Origin: Methyloterricola oryzae
GTDB taxonomy: Bacteria > Pseudomonadota > Gammaproteobacteria > Methylococcales > Methylococcaceae
Direction of reading: 5' to 3'
Length of the DNA: 64,000 bases
Assembly (NCBI RefSeq): GCF_000934725.1
Contig: NZ_JYNS01000008.1
Coordinates: 141,756 to 205,755 of the forward strand
This document shows, in pieces, positions 47,377 through 56,573 of this stretch. The position numbers and the translations under genes were made by a program. Position 1 is the stretch's first letter. Every line of letters starts with the position of its first letter. The notes beneath the pieces were generated by a model. That model did no database searches and had not been told where the DNA came from. It saw only the letters and a list, made by a program, of their open reading frames with translations.

Positions 47377-49299
47377 TCAGTCCGCCAAGCTGGCGATGAC
47401 CTGCTTGATCTCCGCCCCGCTCACCACTTCCTTTTGCTGCAGCAAGGCCGCCAGCGCATCCAGTGTGGCGCGTTGCCGGCTGAGGATATCGCGGGCACGC
47501 GCCTGATTCTCCTCGATCAGCGCCCGAACCTCGGTATCGATCAGTCGCGCAGTCTCATCGCTGAAATTGCGTTCCTCCGCGCCTTCCACGCCCAGATAGG
47601 CCAGCGTCTGTCGCTTGCCATAGGTCAAGGGGCCAAGCCTTTTGCTCATCCCCAACTGGCAGACCATGGCACGCGCGATCTCCGTGGCGCGCTCCAGGTC
47701 ATTATGCGCGCCGCTGGAGACATGGCCGAACACCAGTTCCTCGGCCGTGCGCCCGCCCATGAGGATGGCGATCTGGTCGCGCAGTTCCGGCTCGGTGGAC
47801 AGGAATTTCTCCTCCACCGGCAGTTGCAGGGTGTAGCCCAGCGCGGCGCCGCCTCGTGGGATGATGGATACCTTGTGCACCGGCTCGCCGGTGGGTACGG
47901 TTTCCGCCACCAGGGCATGCCCCGCCTCGTGGTAGGCCACGCGCTGCTTTTCCTGCTCGTTGAGGGCACGGCTCTTTTTCTCGGGACCGGTGAGCACACG
48001 GTCGATGGCCGCCTCGAAGTCGGCCATACCCACATGGTCGCGGTTCTCGCGCACGGCGATGATCGCGGCCTCATTGCAGACATTGGCCAGGTCCGCGCCG
48101 ACGAAGCCGGGCGTGCGCTGCGCCACCACCCGCAAATCCAACTCCGCGCCCACGGTCATGGTGCGGGTGTGGAGTTTCAGAATGGCGAGACGGTCTTCCA
48201 GCCCCGGCTTGTCCACCACGATCTGCCGGTCGAAGCGCCCGGCCCGCAGCAGCGCCTTGTCCAGTATCTCGGGACGGTTGGTGGCGGCCATCACCACCAC
48301 GCCCACGGACGGGTCGAAACCGTCCATCTCCGTCAGAAGCTGGTTAAGGGTCTGCTCGCGCTCGTCATGCCCGCCCATGACCACGTTGCCGCCACGTGAG
48401 CGGCCTATGGCGTCCAACTCATCGATGAAGATGATGCAGGGGGCCTTCTGCCTCGCCTGTTCGAACAGATCCCGCACCCGCGAAGCCCCAAGCCCCACGA
48501 ACATTTCGATGAATTCCGAGCCGCTGATATTGAAGAAAGGAACCCCGGCCTCGCCAGCCACCGCGCGCGCCAGTAGGGTCTTGCCGGTACCCGGCGGCCC
48601 CACCAGCAGGACACCCTTGGGCATGCGCCCACCCAGGCGCTGGATGCGTGTCGGATCGCGCAGAAACTCGATGGACTCACCCAATTCCTGCTTGGCATCC
48701 TCGGCCCCCGCCACGTCCTTGAAACTGACCTTGCCCTGGGTGTCCGCATAAATGCGCACCCGGCTCTTGCCCAGGCTCAAGACGCCGCCACCGGCGAAAC
48801 GCCGCGCCATCCAACCCCATAGCAGGACGATGAGCGCCAAGGGCAGCAGCCAGTTGAAGATGAAGTTACCGAGCCAATTGCCGCCGTAGCGCACGGTGTA
48901 GGTCACGCCGTGCTTTTGCAGGGTGTCCACCAGACCCTGGTTCCACAGCGGCAGGGTGATGAAGGGCTTGGGCTCGGTGCCAGGCGCCTCCGGCTTGATC
49001 AGGCCGGTGATGGCCTGCTCAGAAACCACGGCGCGCTCGAGCTTGTCCTGTTCCGCCAACTGCAGGAACTGACTATAGGGAATCTCGTCGCGCTTCACTT
49101 CGCTGTAGCCTTGCCACAGGTAAACCAGCGCGAAGGCGAGGAGAAAATAAACCAGCAAATTGCGCCGCTTGCGTTCGCCCTCGCCGCTGGGCTGGTTGAT
49201 CTCGACCCGCGGCTTGCCGGCAAGGCCAAGAGCCTCGCGAAGACGCTCCAACCCTCCGGCCGCCTGGGCCATAAACCGATCCCACCATTGCTTGTGCAT
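47377..49299 (-). CDS. ftsH: ATP-dependent zinc metalloprotease, FtsH family
   Basis: 640 residues from ATG 49299, chosen for the GGAGGA six to seven bases upstream; a frame to 49320 would include that site. Two membrane spans ([17 protein letters not shown] near 48 and [19 protein letters not shown] near 160) enclose a periplasmic domain. The AAA module has Walker A GPPGTGKT, Walker [12 protein letters not shown] and the SRH arginine region ([12 protein letters not shown]). The zinc site HEAGH and the distal Asp region ([10 protein letters not shown]) complete the protease. A long basic N-terminus and isolation from rrmJ suggest it is an additional FtsH paralogue rather than the housekeeping copy. 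Confidence 0.9.
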   Translation of the reverse strand: MHKQWWDRFMAQAAGGLERLREALGLAGKPRVEINQPSGEGERKRRNLLVYFLLAFALVYLWQGYSEVKRDEIPYSQFLQLAEQDKLERAVVSEQAITGLIKPEAPGTEPKPFITLPLWNQGLVDTLQKHGVTYTVRYGGNWLGNFIFNWLLPLALIVLLWGWMARRFAGGGVLSLGKSRVRIYADTQGKVSFKDVAGAEDAKQELGESIEFLRDPTRIQRLGGRMPKGVLLVGPPGTGKTLLARAVAGEAGVPFFNISGSEFIEMFVGLGASRVRDLFEQARQKAPCIIFIDELDAIGRSRGGNVVMGGHDEREQTLNQLLTEMDGFDPSVGVVVMAATNRPEILDKALLRAGRFDRQIVVDKPGLEDRLAILKLHTRTMTVGAELDLRVVAQRTPGFVGADLANVCNEAAIIAVRENRDHVGMADFEAAIDRVLTGPEKKSRALNEQEKQRVAYHEAGHALVAETVPTGEPVHKVSIIPRGGAALGYTLQLPVEEKFLSTEPELRDQIAILMGGRTAEELVFGHVSSGAHNDLERATEIARAMVCQLGMSKRLGPLTYGKRQTLAYLGVEGAEERNFSDETARLIDTEVRALIEENQARARDILSRQRATLDALAALLQQKEVVSGAEIKQVIASLAD

Positions 49300-49497
49300 A
49301 GGATATTCCTCCGCGCTCATTACGTGCCCACGCGGGTCCGGCTGACAAGCTAGGGTTCTTCAAAGGAACGCGCCTGAACACCGGCACGCGTTGAATTGTG
49401 CAAAAGACCGCCCGATCAATGCAGAGCGACCCGCGATTTCAACACTACCAGACCTATAATACGCGCTTTGGTTCGCCCAGCCTGCGTACATTACCGG

Positions 49498-50403
49498 ATG
49501 AAAATTGCGATCCTGTCCCGCAACGAACGCCTCTACTCCACCCGCCGCCTGGTGCAGGCGGCCGAACAGCGCGGCCATGAACCCCATGTGGTGGACGCCC
49601 TGCACTGTTACATGGACATCACCTCGACGCGCCCTGCAATCTTCCACCGGGAAAGGAAGCTGGAAGGCTTCGACGCCGTCATTCCCCGCATCGGTGCATC
49701 AATCACGTTCTACGGCCTCGCCGTGCTGCGCCAGTTCGAAATGATGGGGGTCTATCCCCTCAACGAGTCGGTGGCCATCGGCCGCTCCCGCGACAAGCTG
49801 CGTTCCCTGCAATTGCTGGCGCGAGCCGGCGTCGGCCTGCCGGTGACCGGTTTTGCCCACACCCCGGACGACATCAAAGCGCTCATCAAGCTGGTGGGCG
49901 GGCCGCCTTTGGTGATCAAGCTGCTGGAAGGAACCCAGGGCAAGGGCGTGGTGCTGGCCGAGTCCTATCAGGCGGCGGAGGGGGTGATCGACGCGTTCCG
50001 CAAGCTGGATGCGAACTTCCTGGTGCAGGAATTCGTGGGGGAAGCGGACCGTTCGGATATCCGCTGTTTCGTCATCGGCGGTCAGGTGGTCGCGTCCATG
50101 AAGCGGACCGCCAAGGACGGCGAGTTTCGCTCTAACCTGCACCGCGGCGGCCACGCGGGACACGCGGAACTGACCCAGGCCGAGCGGCAGACGGCTGTGC
50201 AGGCCGCCGAAACCATGGGCCTGAACATGGCCGGCGTGGACCTGATCCGCGGTAGGCACGGCCCATTGGTACTGGAGGTCAATTCATCCCCGGGCCTTCA
50301 GGGCATCGAACGCATCACCGGCCAGGATATCGCCTCCCTCATCATCGAGTTCGTGGAGCAGCACGCCGACGCCAACGAGGCCAAGACCTTGGGCCGCGGC
50401 TGA
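49498..50403 (+). CDS. rimK: RimK-family ATP-grasp ligase
   Basis: 301 residues from ATG 49498, the RimK length. [18 protein letters not shown] opening, [12 protein letters not shown], the ATP-grasp lysine loop [37 protein letters not shown] and the metal-binding [12 protein letters not shown]. RimK adds glutamate residues to the C-terminus of ribosomal protein S6 in E. coli. It converges with the CYP51 gene, 24 bases apart. Confidence 0.9.
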   Translation: MKIAILSRNERLYSTRRLVQAAEQRGHEPHVVDALHCYMDITSTRPAIFHRERKLEGFDAVIPRIGASITFYGLAVLRQFEMMGVYPLNESVAIGRSRDKLRSLQLLARAGVGLPVTGFAHTPDDIKALIKLVGGPPLVIKLLEGTQGKGVVLAESYQAAEGVIDAFRKLDANFLVQEFVGEADRSDIRCFVIGGQVVASMKRTAKDGEFRSNLHRGGHAGHAELTQAERQTAVQAAETMGLNMAGVDLIRGRHGPLVLEVNSSPGLQGIERITGQDIASLIIEFVEQHADANEAKTLGRG

Positions 50404-50427
50404 GCGCCCGCGCTGGTCCAAACCCGC

Positions 50428-52038
50428 TCAGGAGCCCTCTTCCACCACCCGGATCGCCCGCGCCGGGCAGTGCTTCTCCGCCTCCCGCGCCTTGTCCAGC
50501 AAGACCGCATCGGGGGTTTCCTGCAAGACGGTCAGATGGCCCTTGTCATCCACCTGGAAGATCTCGGGGGCCTCGGTCATGCAGTTGGAGTGCCCCTTGC
50601 ACAGGTCGAAATCCACCTCGATGCGCAAGCGGCCCGCCGCCGTCTCAGAAGCGTGCGCCTCTTCAGCAGACACCGGCGCAGGCCGCACGGCCTGTCGCTC
50701 GTGGAACTTGATGGCGCAGGGCGAAGCCGGCTCCACCACCATCTTCTGATAGTCGTCCCGGTAACTGTCCGGCGCATCCGCCAGTTGAAAATCGAAGCGG
50801 CGCAGCAGCACGCTGATGATGGCCTTGATCTGGAACATGGCGAAGGCATTCCCCGAGCATTTATGGCGTCCGCCGCCAAAGGCCTGCCAGGCATAGAGAT
50901 CCTTGTCTTCCGCCCGCTCCGGCGTATAACGGTCTGGGTCGAAGCGTTCGGGATCGGGAAACAGCTCCGGTATGCGGTGCGTGACCGAAGGCGCGGCGCA
51001 GACGAACTTGCCGGCCTTGATGAGATAATCCCCCGCCACGAAATCCTGCATCACCTTGCGCATGAGGATGATCAAGGGCGGATGCAGGCGCAGCACCTCC
51101 TTGACCACGTTCTCCAGCACGGTCAGCTTGCGCAGGGACTCGAAACTTACCTCGCCGTCCGCGCCCAGCACCTGATCCAGTTCCGCCCTCACCCGCTCCA
51201 AGTGCTCAGGGTTGCGCAACAATTCGATCAGCACCCAGGCCGTGGTGCCGGAGCTGGTGTGATGACCGGCGAAGATGGCCGCGATCAGCAGCCCCGTGAT
51301 TTCGCGCGCCGTCAGCTTGGTGCCGTCCTCGTAATGGGAGTCGATGAGGGTCTGGAACACATTGGTGCCGGGTTCCAGTTCCTGTGCGCGCTTTTCCATG
51401 ATCTGGCTGACCAGGGTCTGCAGGCGCGCCCTGGCCTTGTCGCGGCGGCGGAACACCGGCAGGGGCAGATAGGGGAACACATAGGCGATGGGCTGGATGC
51501 CATGCTCCAGATCGCGGTAGATGTCAGCGAACTCGGCATTCAACTCGTAGCGGAACTCCGGGCCCAGCAGACAATGGCTGGCGGTATAGATGGTGAGCTC
51601 CTTGGTGAACTCCAGCAGGTCCAGTTGGCCCCCGCCGCCCCAGCGGGCTATCAGCCCTTCCACCTCGCCCACGATGACCTCGGAATAGGTCCGCATGGCC
51701 TTGTCGCGCAAGGCCGGCATCAGCATCTGCAACTGCTCGTTCTTGCGCTTGATGGGCGCATCGAACACCACGCCCTCGCCCAGGATGGGCGTCATGATCT
51801 TGTAGGCCGGCCCCTGGTCCAGCACTTCATCAGGCGCCCGGTAAAAGGCCTCGCTGGCGCGACTGCCGGTCAGAAGCACCATATTCTGGTGAAACAACTT
51901 GAATTCCGCCGCCTCGCCATAGCGCTGCCGCAGATCCATCATGAATTGGTGCGGGTTTTTCCCGAAGCGGTGGATATGCCCGATCAGGGGCAAGGCGCCC
52001 GGCGCCTTGGGCGGTTCTTTACGCGTAGTCTGGTTCAT
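50428..52038 (-). CDS. cyp51: Sterol 14-alpha-demethylase CYP51 fused to a [3Fe-4S] ferredoxin
   Basis: 536 residues from ATG 52038; the frame is open further upstream but that part is not P450-like. The P450 domain (1-445) has the CYP51 I-helix motif AGHHTSSGT (257-265), ExxR in KEVLRLH (Glu314, Arg317) and the heme loop FGGGRHKCSG with Cys394. An Ala/Pro-rich linker (446-470) joins a ferredoxin with Cys480, Cys486 and Cys524 (CKGHSNC ... HCP), the [3Fe-4S] pattern. This P450-ferredoxin fusion is the Methylococcus capsulatus type. It removes the C14 methyl of lanosterol-like sterols, with electrons arriving through its own ferredoxin from an external reductase. Confidence 0.95.
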   Translation of the reverse strand: MNQTTRKEPPKAPGALPLIGHIHRFGKNPHQFMMDLRQRYGEAAEFKLFHQNMVLLTGSRASEAFYRAPDEVLDQGPAYKIMTPILGEGVVFDAPIKRKNEQLQMLMPALRDKAMRTYSEVIVGEVEGLIARWGGGGQLDLLEFTKELTIYTASHCLLGPEFRYELNAEFADIYRDLEHGIQPIAYVFPYLPLPVFRRRDKARARLQTLVSQIMEKRAQELEPGTNVFQTLIDSHYEDGTKLTAREITGLLIAAIFAGHHTSSGTTAWVLIELLRNPEHLERVRAELDQVLGADGEVSFESLRKLTVLENVVKEVLRLHPPLIILMRKVMQDFVAGDYLIKAGKFVCAAPSVTHRIPELFPDPERFDPDRYTPERAEDKDLYAWQAFGGGRHKCSGNAFAMFQIKAIISVLLRRFDFQLADAPDSYRDDYQKMVVEPASPCAIKFHERQAVRPAPVSAEEAHASETAAGRLRIEVDFDLCKGHSNCMTEAPEIFQVDDKGHLTVLQETPDAVLLDKAREAEKHCPARAIRVVEEGS

Positions 52039-52251
52039 CTTCCCGATGCATGCTGATTGATGGTGGGGCGGCTCGGTTCCCGGCCCGTTCATGGCGCGGC
52101 CTATCCTCTCTGCAATCGCGAGCGGGGTCAACCGGGCAGTGAGTCGAGCGCCCAAAAGCGTCAGAACGCATTCACCTGAAGGAAAAAAGCGCTTACACTC
52201 CGCGCTTTGTTTCACCGCCCCGGCCCTGCCGCCGCCCACGAAGGAGACCCC
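52039..52251. promoter_or_regulatory. CYP51 / NTF2-like divergent control region
   Basis: A promoter-like pair reads toward the NTF2-like gene: TTCACC (52171-52176), 17 bases, TACACT (52194-52199). A 7-base inverted repeat AAAGCGC / GCGCTTT (52186-52192 and 52202-52208) flanks the -10. AAGGAG then lies six to seven bases before ATG 52252. No clear promoter toward CYP51 was found. Confidence 0.45.
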
Positions 52252-52851
52252 ATGCCCGCCTACCCCCGCGAAGAACTGGAAGCCATGGTGGAGCGCTGGC
52301 TCCAAGCCAATCGCGATTCGGAACGGGATGGCGTGTGGGCCAAGCACCTGGCCAGTATGTACACCGAGGATGCCGAATACGGCTGGAACATGGGGCCGGA
52401 CCAGGAGTTTTTGGCCCGCGGACGTCAGGAAATCGAGGACATCGCCCTGGGATTCCATATGGAAGGCTTCGAGGCCTGGCGCTATCCCTACGACCGGGTC
52501 CTGATCGATGAAAAACTCGGCGAAGTGATCGGCATTTGGCGGCAGGTCGCCCCGGTGACCCGCGAAAACGGATCCCCTTACGAAGTGGCGGGCCTGGGTG
52601 GTTCCTGGTTCCGCTACGGCGGCAATCAGCAATGGTCCTGGCAGCGGGACTTCTTCGACCTGGGTAACGTCAAGGCCCTGTTCCTGGAACTGGCGGCCGA
52701 CGGCAAGCTCGATCCCGCCGTCAAACGCAAGCTCGCCAAGTTGGCCAAAGGTCAGAAGCTCCCGGGTGTTGATACGGTTCGGCACACCGGCTTGTTCAAG
52801 AAACTCCGCGGCATCCTGGCCATGATCCGCATCGTTCTGAGCGGGAAATAG
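52252..52851 (+). CDS. NTF2/SnoaL-like protein in the sterol cluster, function unknown
   Basis: 199 residues; AAGGAG gives a firm start. Residues about 1-135 have the cone-shaped NTF2-like pattern: helices (EELEAMVERWLQANRDSE), then an acidic loop YTEDAEYGWNMG, strand-rich middle (VIGIWRQVAP, GLGGSWFRYG, WSWQRDFFDL). This fold includes ketosteroid isomerase and SnoaL cyclases. A Lys-rich helical extension follows (LDPAVKRKLAKLAKG) and ends in an amphipathic hydrophobic helix LRGILAMIRIVLSGK that could touch the membrane. It diverges from CYP51 and precedes the cyclase, so a part in sterol modification or carriage is inferred; no catalytic residues can be assigned. Confidence 0.75.
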   Translation: MPAYPREELEAMVERWLQANRDSERDGVWAKHLASMYTEDAEYGWNMGPDQEFLARGRQEIEDIALGFHMEGFEAWRYPYDRVLIDEKLGEVIGIWRQVAPVTRENGSPYEVAGLGGSWFRYGGNQQWSWQRDFFDLGNVKALFLELAADGKLDPAVKRKLAKLAKGQKLPGVDTVRHTGLFKKLRGILAMIRIVLSGK

Positions 52852-53082
52852 GCCATACGCCATTTTCACGCCCCGCAGTCTGGACGCCCCAACCTTTTTC
52901 CCGCACAATGACGGCTACTTACGTTGGATTGCGTACAAACGCGTACGCCTAGGAAGGCGGTAACCGTACAATCAACCTGGGTTTAACTGTGAGCGTAGGC
53001 CCAAGGCCTCCTCGCAGGGCTCTGGCAGCGTCGTGGAATCAACGGCGATCGTACGAACCCTCAGCGGACTGGCATTTACTTA
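52852..53082. promoter_or_regulatory. Upstream region of the cyclase gene with repeated CGTAC motifs
   Basis: 231 bases. CGTAC occurs four times (52932, 52942, 52965 and 53050), the first two arranged as part of an inverted repeat GCGTAC-N6-GTACGC... at 52931-52948. TTGGAT at 52924 may be a -35. The region separates the NTF2-like gene from the cyclase, so the latter can have its own promoter. Confidence 0.35.
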
Positions 53083-55137
53083 TTGAAACCTGATTTCTCG
53101 AACCCGCCCGCCGAGCATCCCGCGGCGCAAGCTACCACAGCCCTGCGCGCCTCGGTACTGCATGCCGCTCGGCGCGGTGTGGCCAAGCTGATCAGCCTGC
53201 AGAGGCCACGAGGCGACTGGGAAGGTGAAATGGTGTGGTGCACCATGATCCTAGCTCAGGTTGTCATCGTGCGCACCTTGGTCGGCCGCCCCTACGATAC
53301 GGCCGAGACGGCCGCGATCATTCGACATTTTCAAGTGAGCCAGGCGGCTGATGGCTCCTTCGGCATGCATCCCGAGTCGCCGGGCTACGTTTTCTTCACT
53401 ACCCTGGCCTATATCGCCCTGCGACTACTGGGCGTCGATTCGGAACACCCGATTCCGGCCCGCGCCCTGGCTTGGCTGCATGCCCAGCCCGACGGCGTGC
53501 AGGCCATACCCACCTGGGGTAAGTTCTGGCTCTGCCTGATGGGTCTTTACCCGAGGCGGGGCCTCAATGCGGTGCCGCCGGAACTGTTCTTGCTGCCGGG
53601 CTGGCTGCCCTTCCATCCCAGCCGTTTCTATTGCCACACCCGGCTGATCTACCTGGGCATGGCCTATTTGTCGGGCAGTCGCTTCCAGGCCCCATTGCCT
53701 GCGCCCATCCTGGAGACGCTGCGCCGCGAACTGTATCCGGAAGGGTACGAAAACATTGATTTCAAGCGCTCTCGCCACCGGGTCGCGGCCAACGATCTGT
53801 ATGTGCCGGTGAGTGCGCTTCTGCGCGCGGTCTACGACCTGCTGGGCCTCTACGAGCGCCGGCCGCTCCAAGCATTGCGTCGCAAGGCACTGGATCTGTG
53901 CCTGGTGCGCATCGTTCAGGAACAGCGTAGCACACGATACCAGGGCATCTCGCCGGTGAGCGGTATCCTCAATTGCTTGGCCCTGTTCGCCAGTGACCCG
54001 CAACACCCCGAGCTAGGCCCCAGCCTGGAAGGAGTCGAAGCCTGGCGCTGGGAAGACAAAGACGAGGGACTGCGCTACGTAGGTGCCCGATCCAACTCCT
54101 GGGACACCGCGTTTGCCATGCAGGCCTTATGCGACGCACCACGCGACGCAGAGGAGATCGCGCCAGCCTTGAAGCATGGCGGTGAATTCCTTGCGGCGGC
54201 CCAGCAGACCGAGGAAATTCCTGAATTTGCCGATTTCTGGCGCGATCCGGCGCGTGGCGGCTGGTGTTTCTCCGACGGCGCCCACCGCTGGCCGGTCAGT
54301 GACTGCGCCGCGGAGGCGCTGAGCGCGCTGCTGTTGTCGAGGGAGCACGCCGGTGGCCAACTGCCGGTGGACTTGACTCGTCTCGATGAGGCGGTGACGT
54401 TCATCCTCTCGCGCCAGAATGCGGACGGCGGATTCGGCACCTATGAGCGGCGGCGCGGCGGCCGCCTGCTGGAAGTCGTCAACCCATCCGAGATGTTCGG
54501 CCAGTGCATGACCGAACTCTCCTACATCGAATGCACCGCCTCGTCTCTGGCCGCGCTGGCGCATTACCGGGCCGCCTACCCGGATCGTGACGACAGTCGC
54601 CTCGGCCCGGCCATGCAACGCGCCATCGCCCTGCTGCGCAAACAGCAGCTCCCCGACGGCTCCTACCCGGGATTTTGGGGCATCAATTACACCTACGCCA
54701 TTTTCCATGTAATCAAGGCATTGCGTTCCGCCGGGGTGAGCACCGACGACCCCTGCCTCGCAGCGGCCGCGGCTTGGCTGTTGCGGAAGCAGCGCGCCGA
54801 TGGCGGCTGGGGCGAGCACTACACCAGTTGCCTGCTCGGCCACTACGTGGAGCACAACGAGAGCCTGGCGGTCATGACCAGTTGGGCACTGCTGGCTCTG
54901 CTGGAAGTGCTGCCGCCAGCTCATCCCGCCATCGAGCGCGGCATCGCCTGGCTGGTACAGCAACAGCTACCCGACGGCGGGTGGCCCGGGAAGTCCGTCA
55001 ATGGCGTCTTTTTCGGGGCAGCCATGCTGGACTACCGCTTGTATCCCATTTATTTCCCGGTCTGGGCGCTCAACCGTTACCTTCGCTTCCAGCATAAAGC
55101 GGGTCAGGCCGACCGGGCGGGGCATGATGCCCCGTAA
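53083..55137 (+). CDS. osc: Oxidosqualene-type triterpene cyclase (lanosterol synthase-like)
   Basis: 684 residues from TTG 53083 with only a weak ribosome-binding site. The protein has the (alpha/alpha) barrel repeats of the family with several QW motifs (QNADGGFGTYE, QLPDGSYPGFWG, QRADGGWG, QLPDGGWPG). The catalytic region reads VSDCAAE (Asp407): this is the oxidosqualene cyclase pattern DCTAE with Ala replacing Thr, not the DxDD of squalene-hopene cyclases. It should cyclise 2,3-oxidosqualene to lanosterol. The squalene monooxygenase follows 65 bases later. Confidence 0.9.
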   Translation: MKPDFSNPPAEHPAAQATTALRASVLHAARRGVAKLISLQRPRGDWEGEMVWCTMILAQVVIVRTLVGRPYDTAETAAIIRHFQVSQAADGSFGMHPESPGYVFFTTLAYIALRLLGVDSEHPIPARALAWLHAQPDGVQAIPTWGKFWLCLMGLYPRRGLNAVPPELFLLPGWLPFHPSRFYCHTRLIYLGMAYLSGSRFQAPLPAPILETLRRELYPEGYENIDFKRSRHRVAANDLYVPVSALLRAVYDLLGLYERRPLQALRRKALDLCLVRIVQEQRSTRYQGISPVSGILNCLALFASDPQHPELGPSLEGVEAWRWEDKDEGLRYVGARSNSWDTAFAMQALCDAPRDAEEIAPALKHGGEFLAAAQQTEEIPEFADFWRDPARGGWCFSDGAHRWPVSDCAAEALSALLLSREHAGGQLPVDLTRLDEAVTFILSRQNADGGFGTYERRRGGRLLEVVNPSEMFGQCMTELSYIECTASSLAALAHYRAAYPDRDDSRLGPAMQRAIALLRKQQLPDGSYPGFWGINYTYAIFHVIKALRSAGVSTDDPCLAAAAAWLLRKQRADGGWGEHYTSCLLGHYVEHNESLAVMTSWALLALLEVLPPAHPAIERGIAWLVQQQLPDGGWPGKSVNGVFFGAAMLDYRLYPIYFPVWALNRYLRFQHKAGQADRAGHDAP

Positions 55138-55202
55138 ACCCATTCCCTATCTGCCAAACTTCAAGTCCGCGCCTGGGGGCCGGAAAAGGATCTCGCAGCG
55201 AT

Positions 55203-56573
55203 ATGAGTACCTATGAAATGGACGTTACCACCGTCGATATCCTGATCGCTGGCGGCGGCGTCGGCGGCTCTGCCGCCGCCGCGGCTCTATCGGAACTCGG
55301 CCTTGAAATTCTCATTGTCGAGCCCGATCCGGAGCACGGCCGCAAGCTGGCTGGCGAGCTGATCCATCCCCCCGGCGTGGACGGCTTGTGTGCCCTTGGG
55401 CTCATGGACGCCGATGCGCTCGACGGCTGCAAGGTCGAAGGTTTTGCCGTGTTTCCCTTCAGCGACCAGGACGGCGAAGCGCCCATGCGTCTGCCCTACG
55501 GTACAGTCCGTGGCCGGGAGCGCGCTGGACTTGCCATCGAGCATCACGTCCTGAAACGGCAATTGCTGGACAAGGCACAACGCATGCCCGGGGTTAGCCT
55601 GTGGTCGGGGGCACGCGTGGACGAACTCTGCCTCCAGGCGGACGGCACCTACGCGGCGCTGGTGAGCGGGAACGACAAGCAAACCCGGATCCAGGCCCGG
55701 CTCATCATCGGCGCCGACGGCCCCATGTCCCAATTGCGAAAAATGGCGGGCATCGCGTTCGAGACCCAGCGCTACTCGGGCATGATGGGGCTCGAGGTCG
55801 ACGCCACCCATCTGCCCCATCCGGGCTACGGCAACATCTTCCTGAATTCTGCCGGCGTTTCCTATGCCTACGCCATCGCCCCCGACCGCGTCCGGGTGAT
55901 GTTCGAAATCCTCAGGGGATCCAACTACCGCGAGTCCATCCGCGAGCACTTGAGCCGCTTCCCGGCGGATTTCCGGGCGGATATCGAGGCGGAACTCGCC
56001 AAGGAGAAACCCCTGGCGACGGCCAACTATTGCATAATCCCTGAATCAAGCATCAAGGGTAACCTGGCTCTCATGGGTGACGCCCGCGGCTGTTGCCACC
56101 CCCTCACCGCGTCCGGCATTACCGCAGCGGTAAAGGATGCCACCATCCTGCGCGATGCGCTCCGGGATTCCGGTTTCGATTATGCCGCGGCGCTACGGCG
56201 CTACGCGGTGGTTTGCGGGCGTCTGCAACTGACCCGCCGTACTCTGGCGGAGGAACTGCGCGAGGCCTTCCTGGCACAGACCCCGGAGTCCTCTTTGCTC
56301 AGCCAGTGCATCTTCTCCTACTGGCGCAACAGCCCGCGCGGACGCAGCAATTCCATGGCACTGCTGTCCACGCTGGACAGCAGCATTTATTCCCTGGCAC
56401 GGGAGTATGCGTTGGTTGCCCTGCACGCCTTCAAGCTGCTGCCGCGCTGGAGCCGTAACCGGGCCATGGCAGCCTGGCACCGGGGGGTATTCAAGCTGCT
56501 CTGCAAGAGCGTCGCCTTCCAGCACGCGGCGGTCAGCCTTCGCGTCAAGGAACTCCTGGCTTACGCCCGTTAG
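55203..56573 (+). CDS. sqmo: Squalene monooxygenase (squalene epoxidase), FAD-dependent
   Basis: 456 residues from ATG 55203 (AAAGGA further upstream). FAD-binding GGGVGGSAAAAAL near residue 17, VEPDPEHGRKLAGELIHPPG, the second FAD motif MGDARGCCHPLTASGITAAVKD near residue 290, equivalent to GDAxNMRHPLTGGGM of eukaryotic enzymes. It inserts oxygen into squalene, giving the cyclase substrate. Two hydrophobic stretches near the C-terminus could associate with membrane. Its TAG stop overlaps the dusC stop on the other strand by two bases. Confidence 0.92.
   Translation: MSTYEMDVTTVDILIAGGGVGGSAAAAALSELGLEILIVEPDPEHGRKLAGELIHPPGVDGLCALGLMDADALDGCKVEGFAVFPFSDQDGEAPMRLPYGTVRGRERAGLAIEHHVLKRQLLDKAQRMPGVSLWSGARVDELCLQADGTYAALVSGNDKQTRIQARLIIGADGPMSQLRKMAGIAFETQRYSGMMGLEVDATHLPHPGYGNIFLNSAGVSYAYAIAPDRVRVMFEILRGSNYRESIREHLSRFPADFRADIEAELAKEKPLATANYCIIPESSIKGNLALMGDARGCCHPLTASGITAAVKDATILRDALRDSGFDYAAALRRYAVVCGRLQLTRRTLAEELREAFLAQTPESSLLSQCIFSYWRNSPRGRSNSMALLSTLDSSIYSLAREYALVALHAFKLLPRWSRNRAMAAWHRGVFKLLCKSVAFQHAAVSLRVKELLAYAR

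Noticed and set aside
52039..52908. Upstream extension of the CYP51 reading frame to 826 residues
   Set aside because: The added 290 residues are antisense to the NTF2-like gene, which has a strong ribosome-binding site and fold; P450 homology begins at the Met at 52038.
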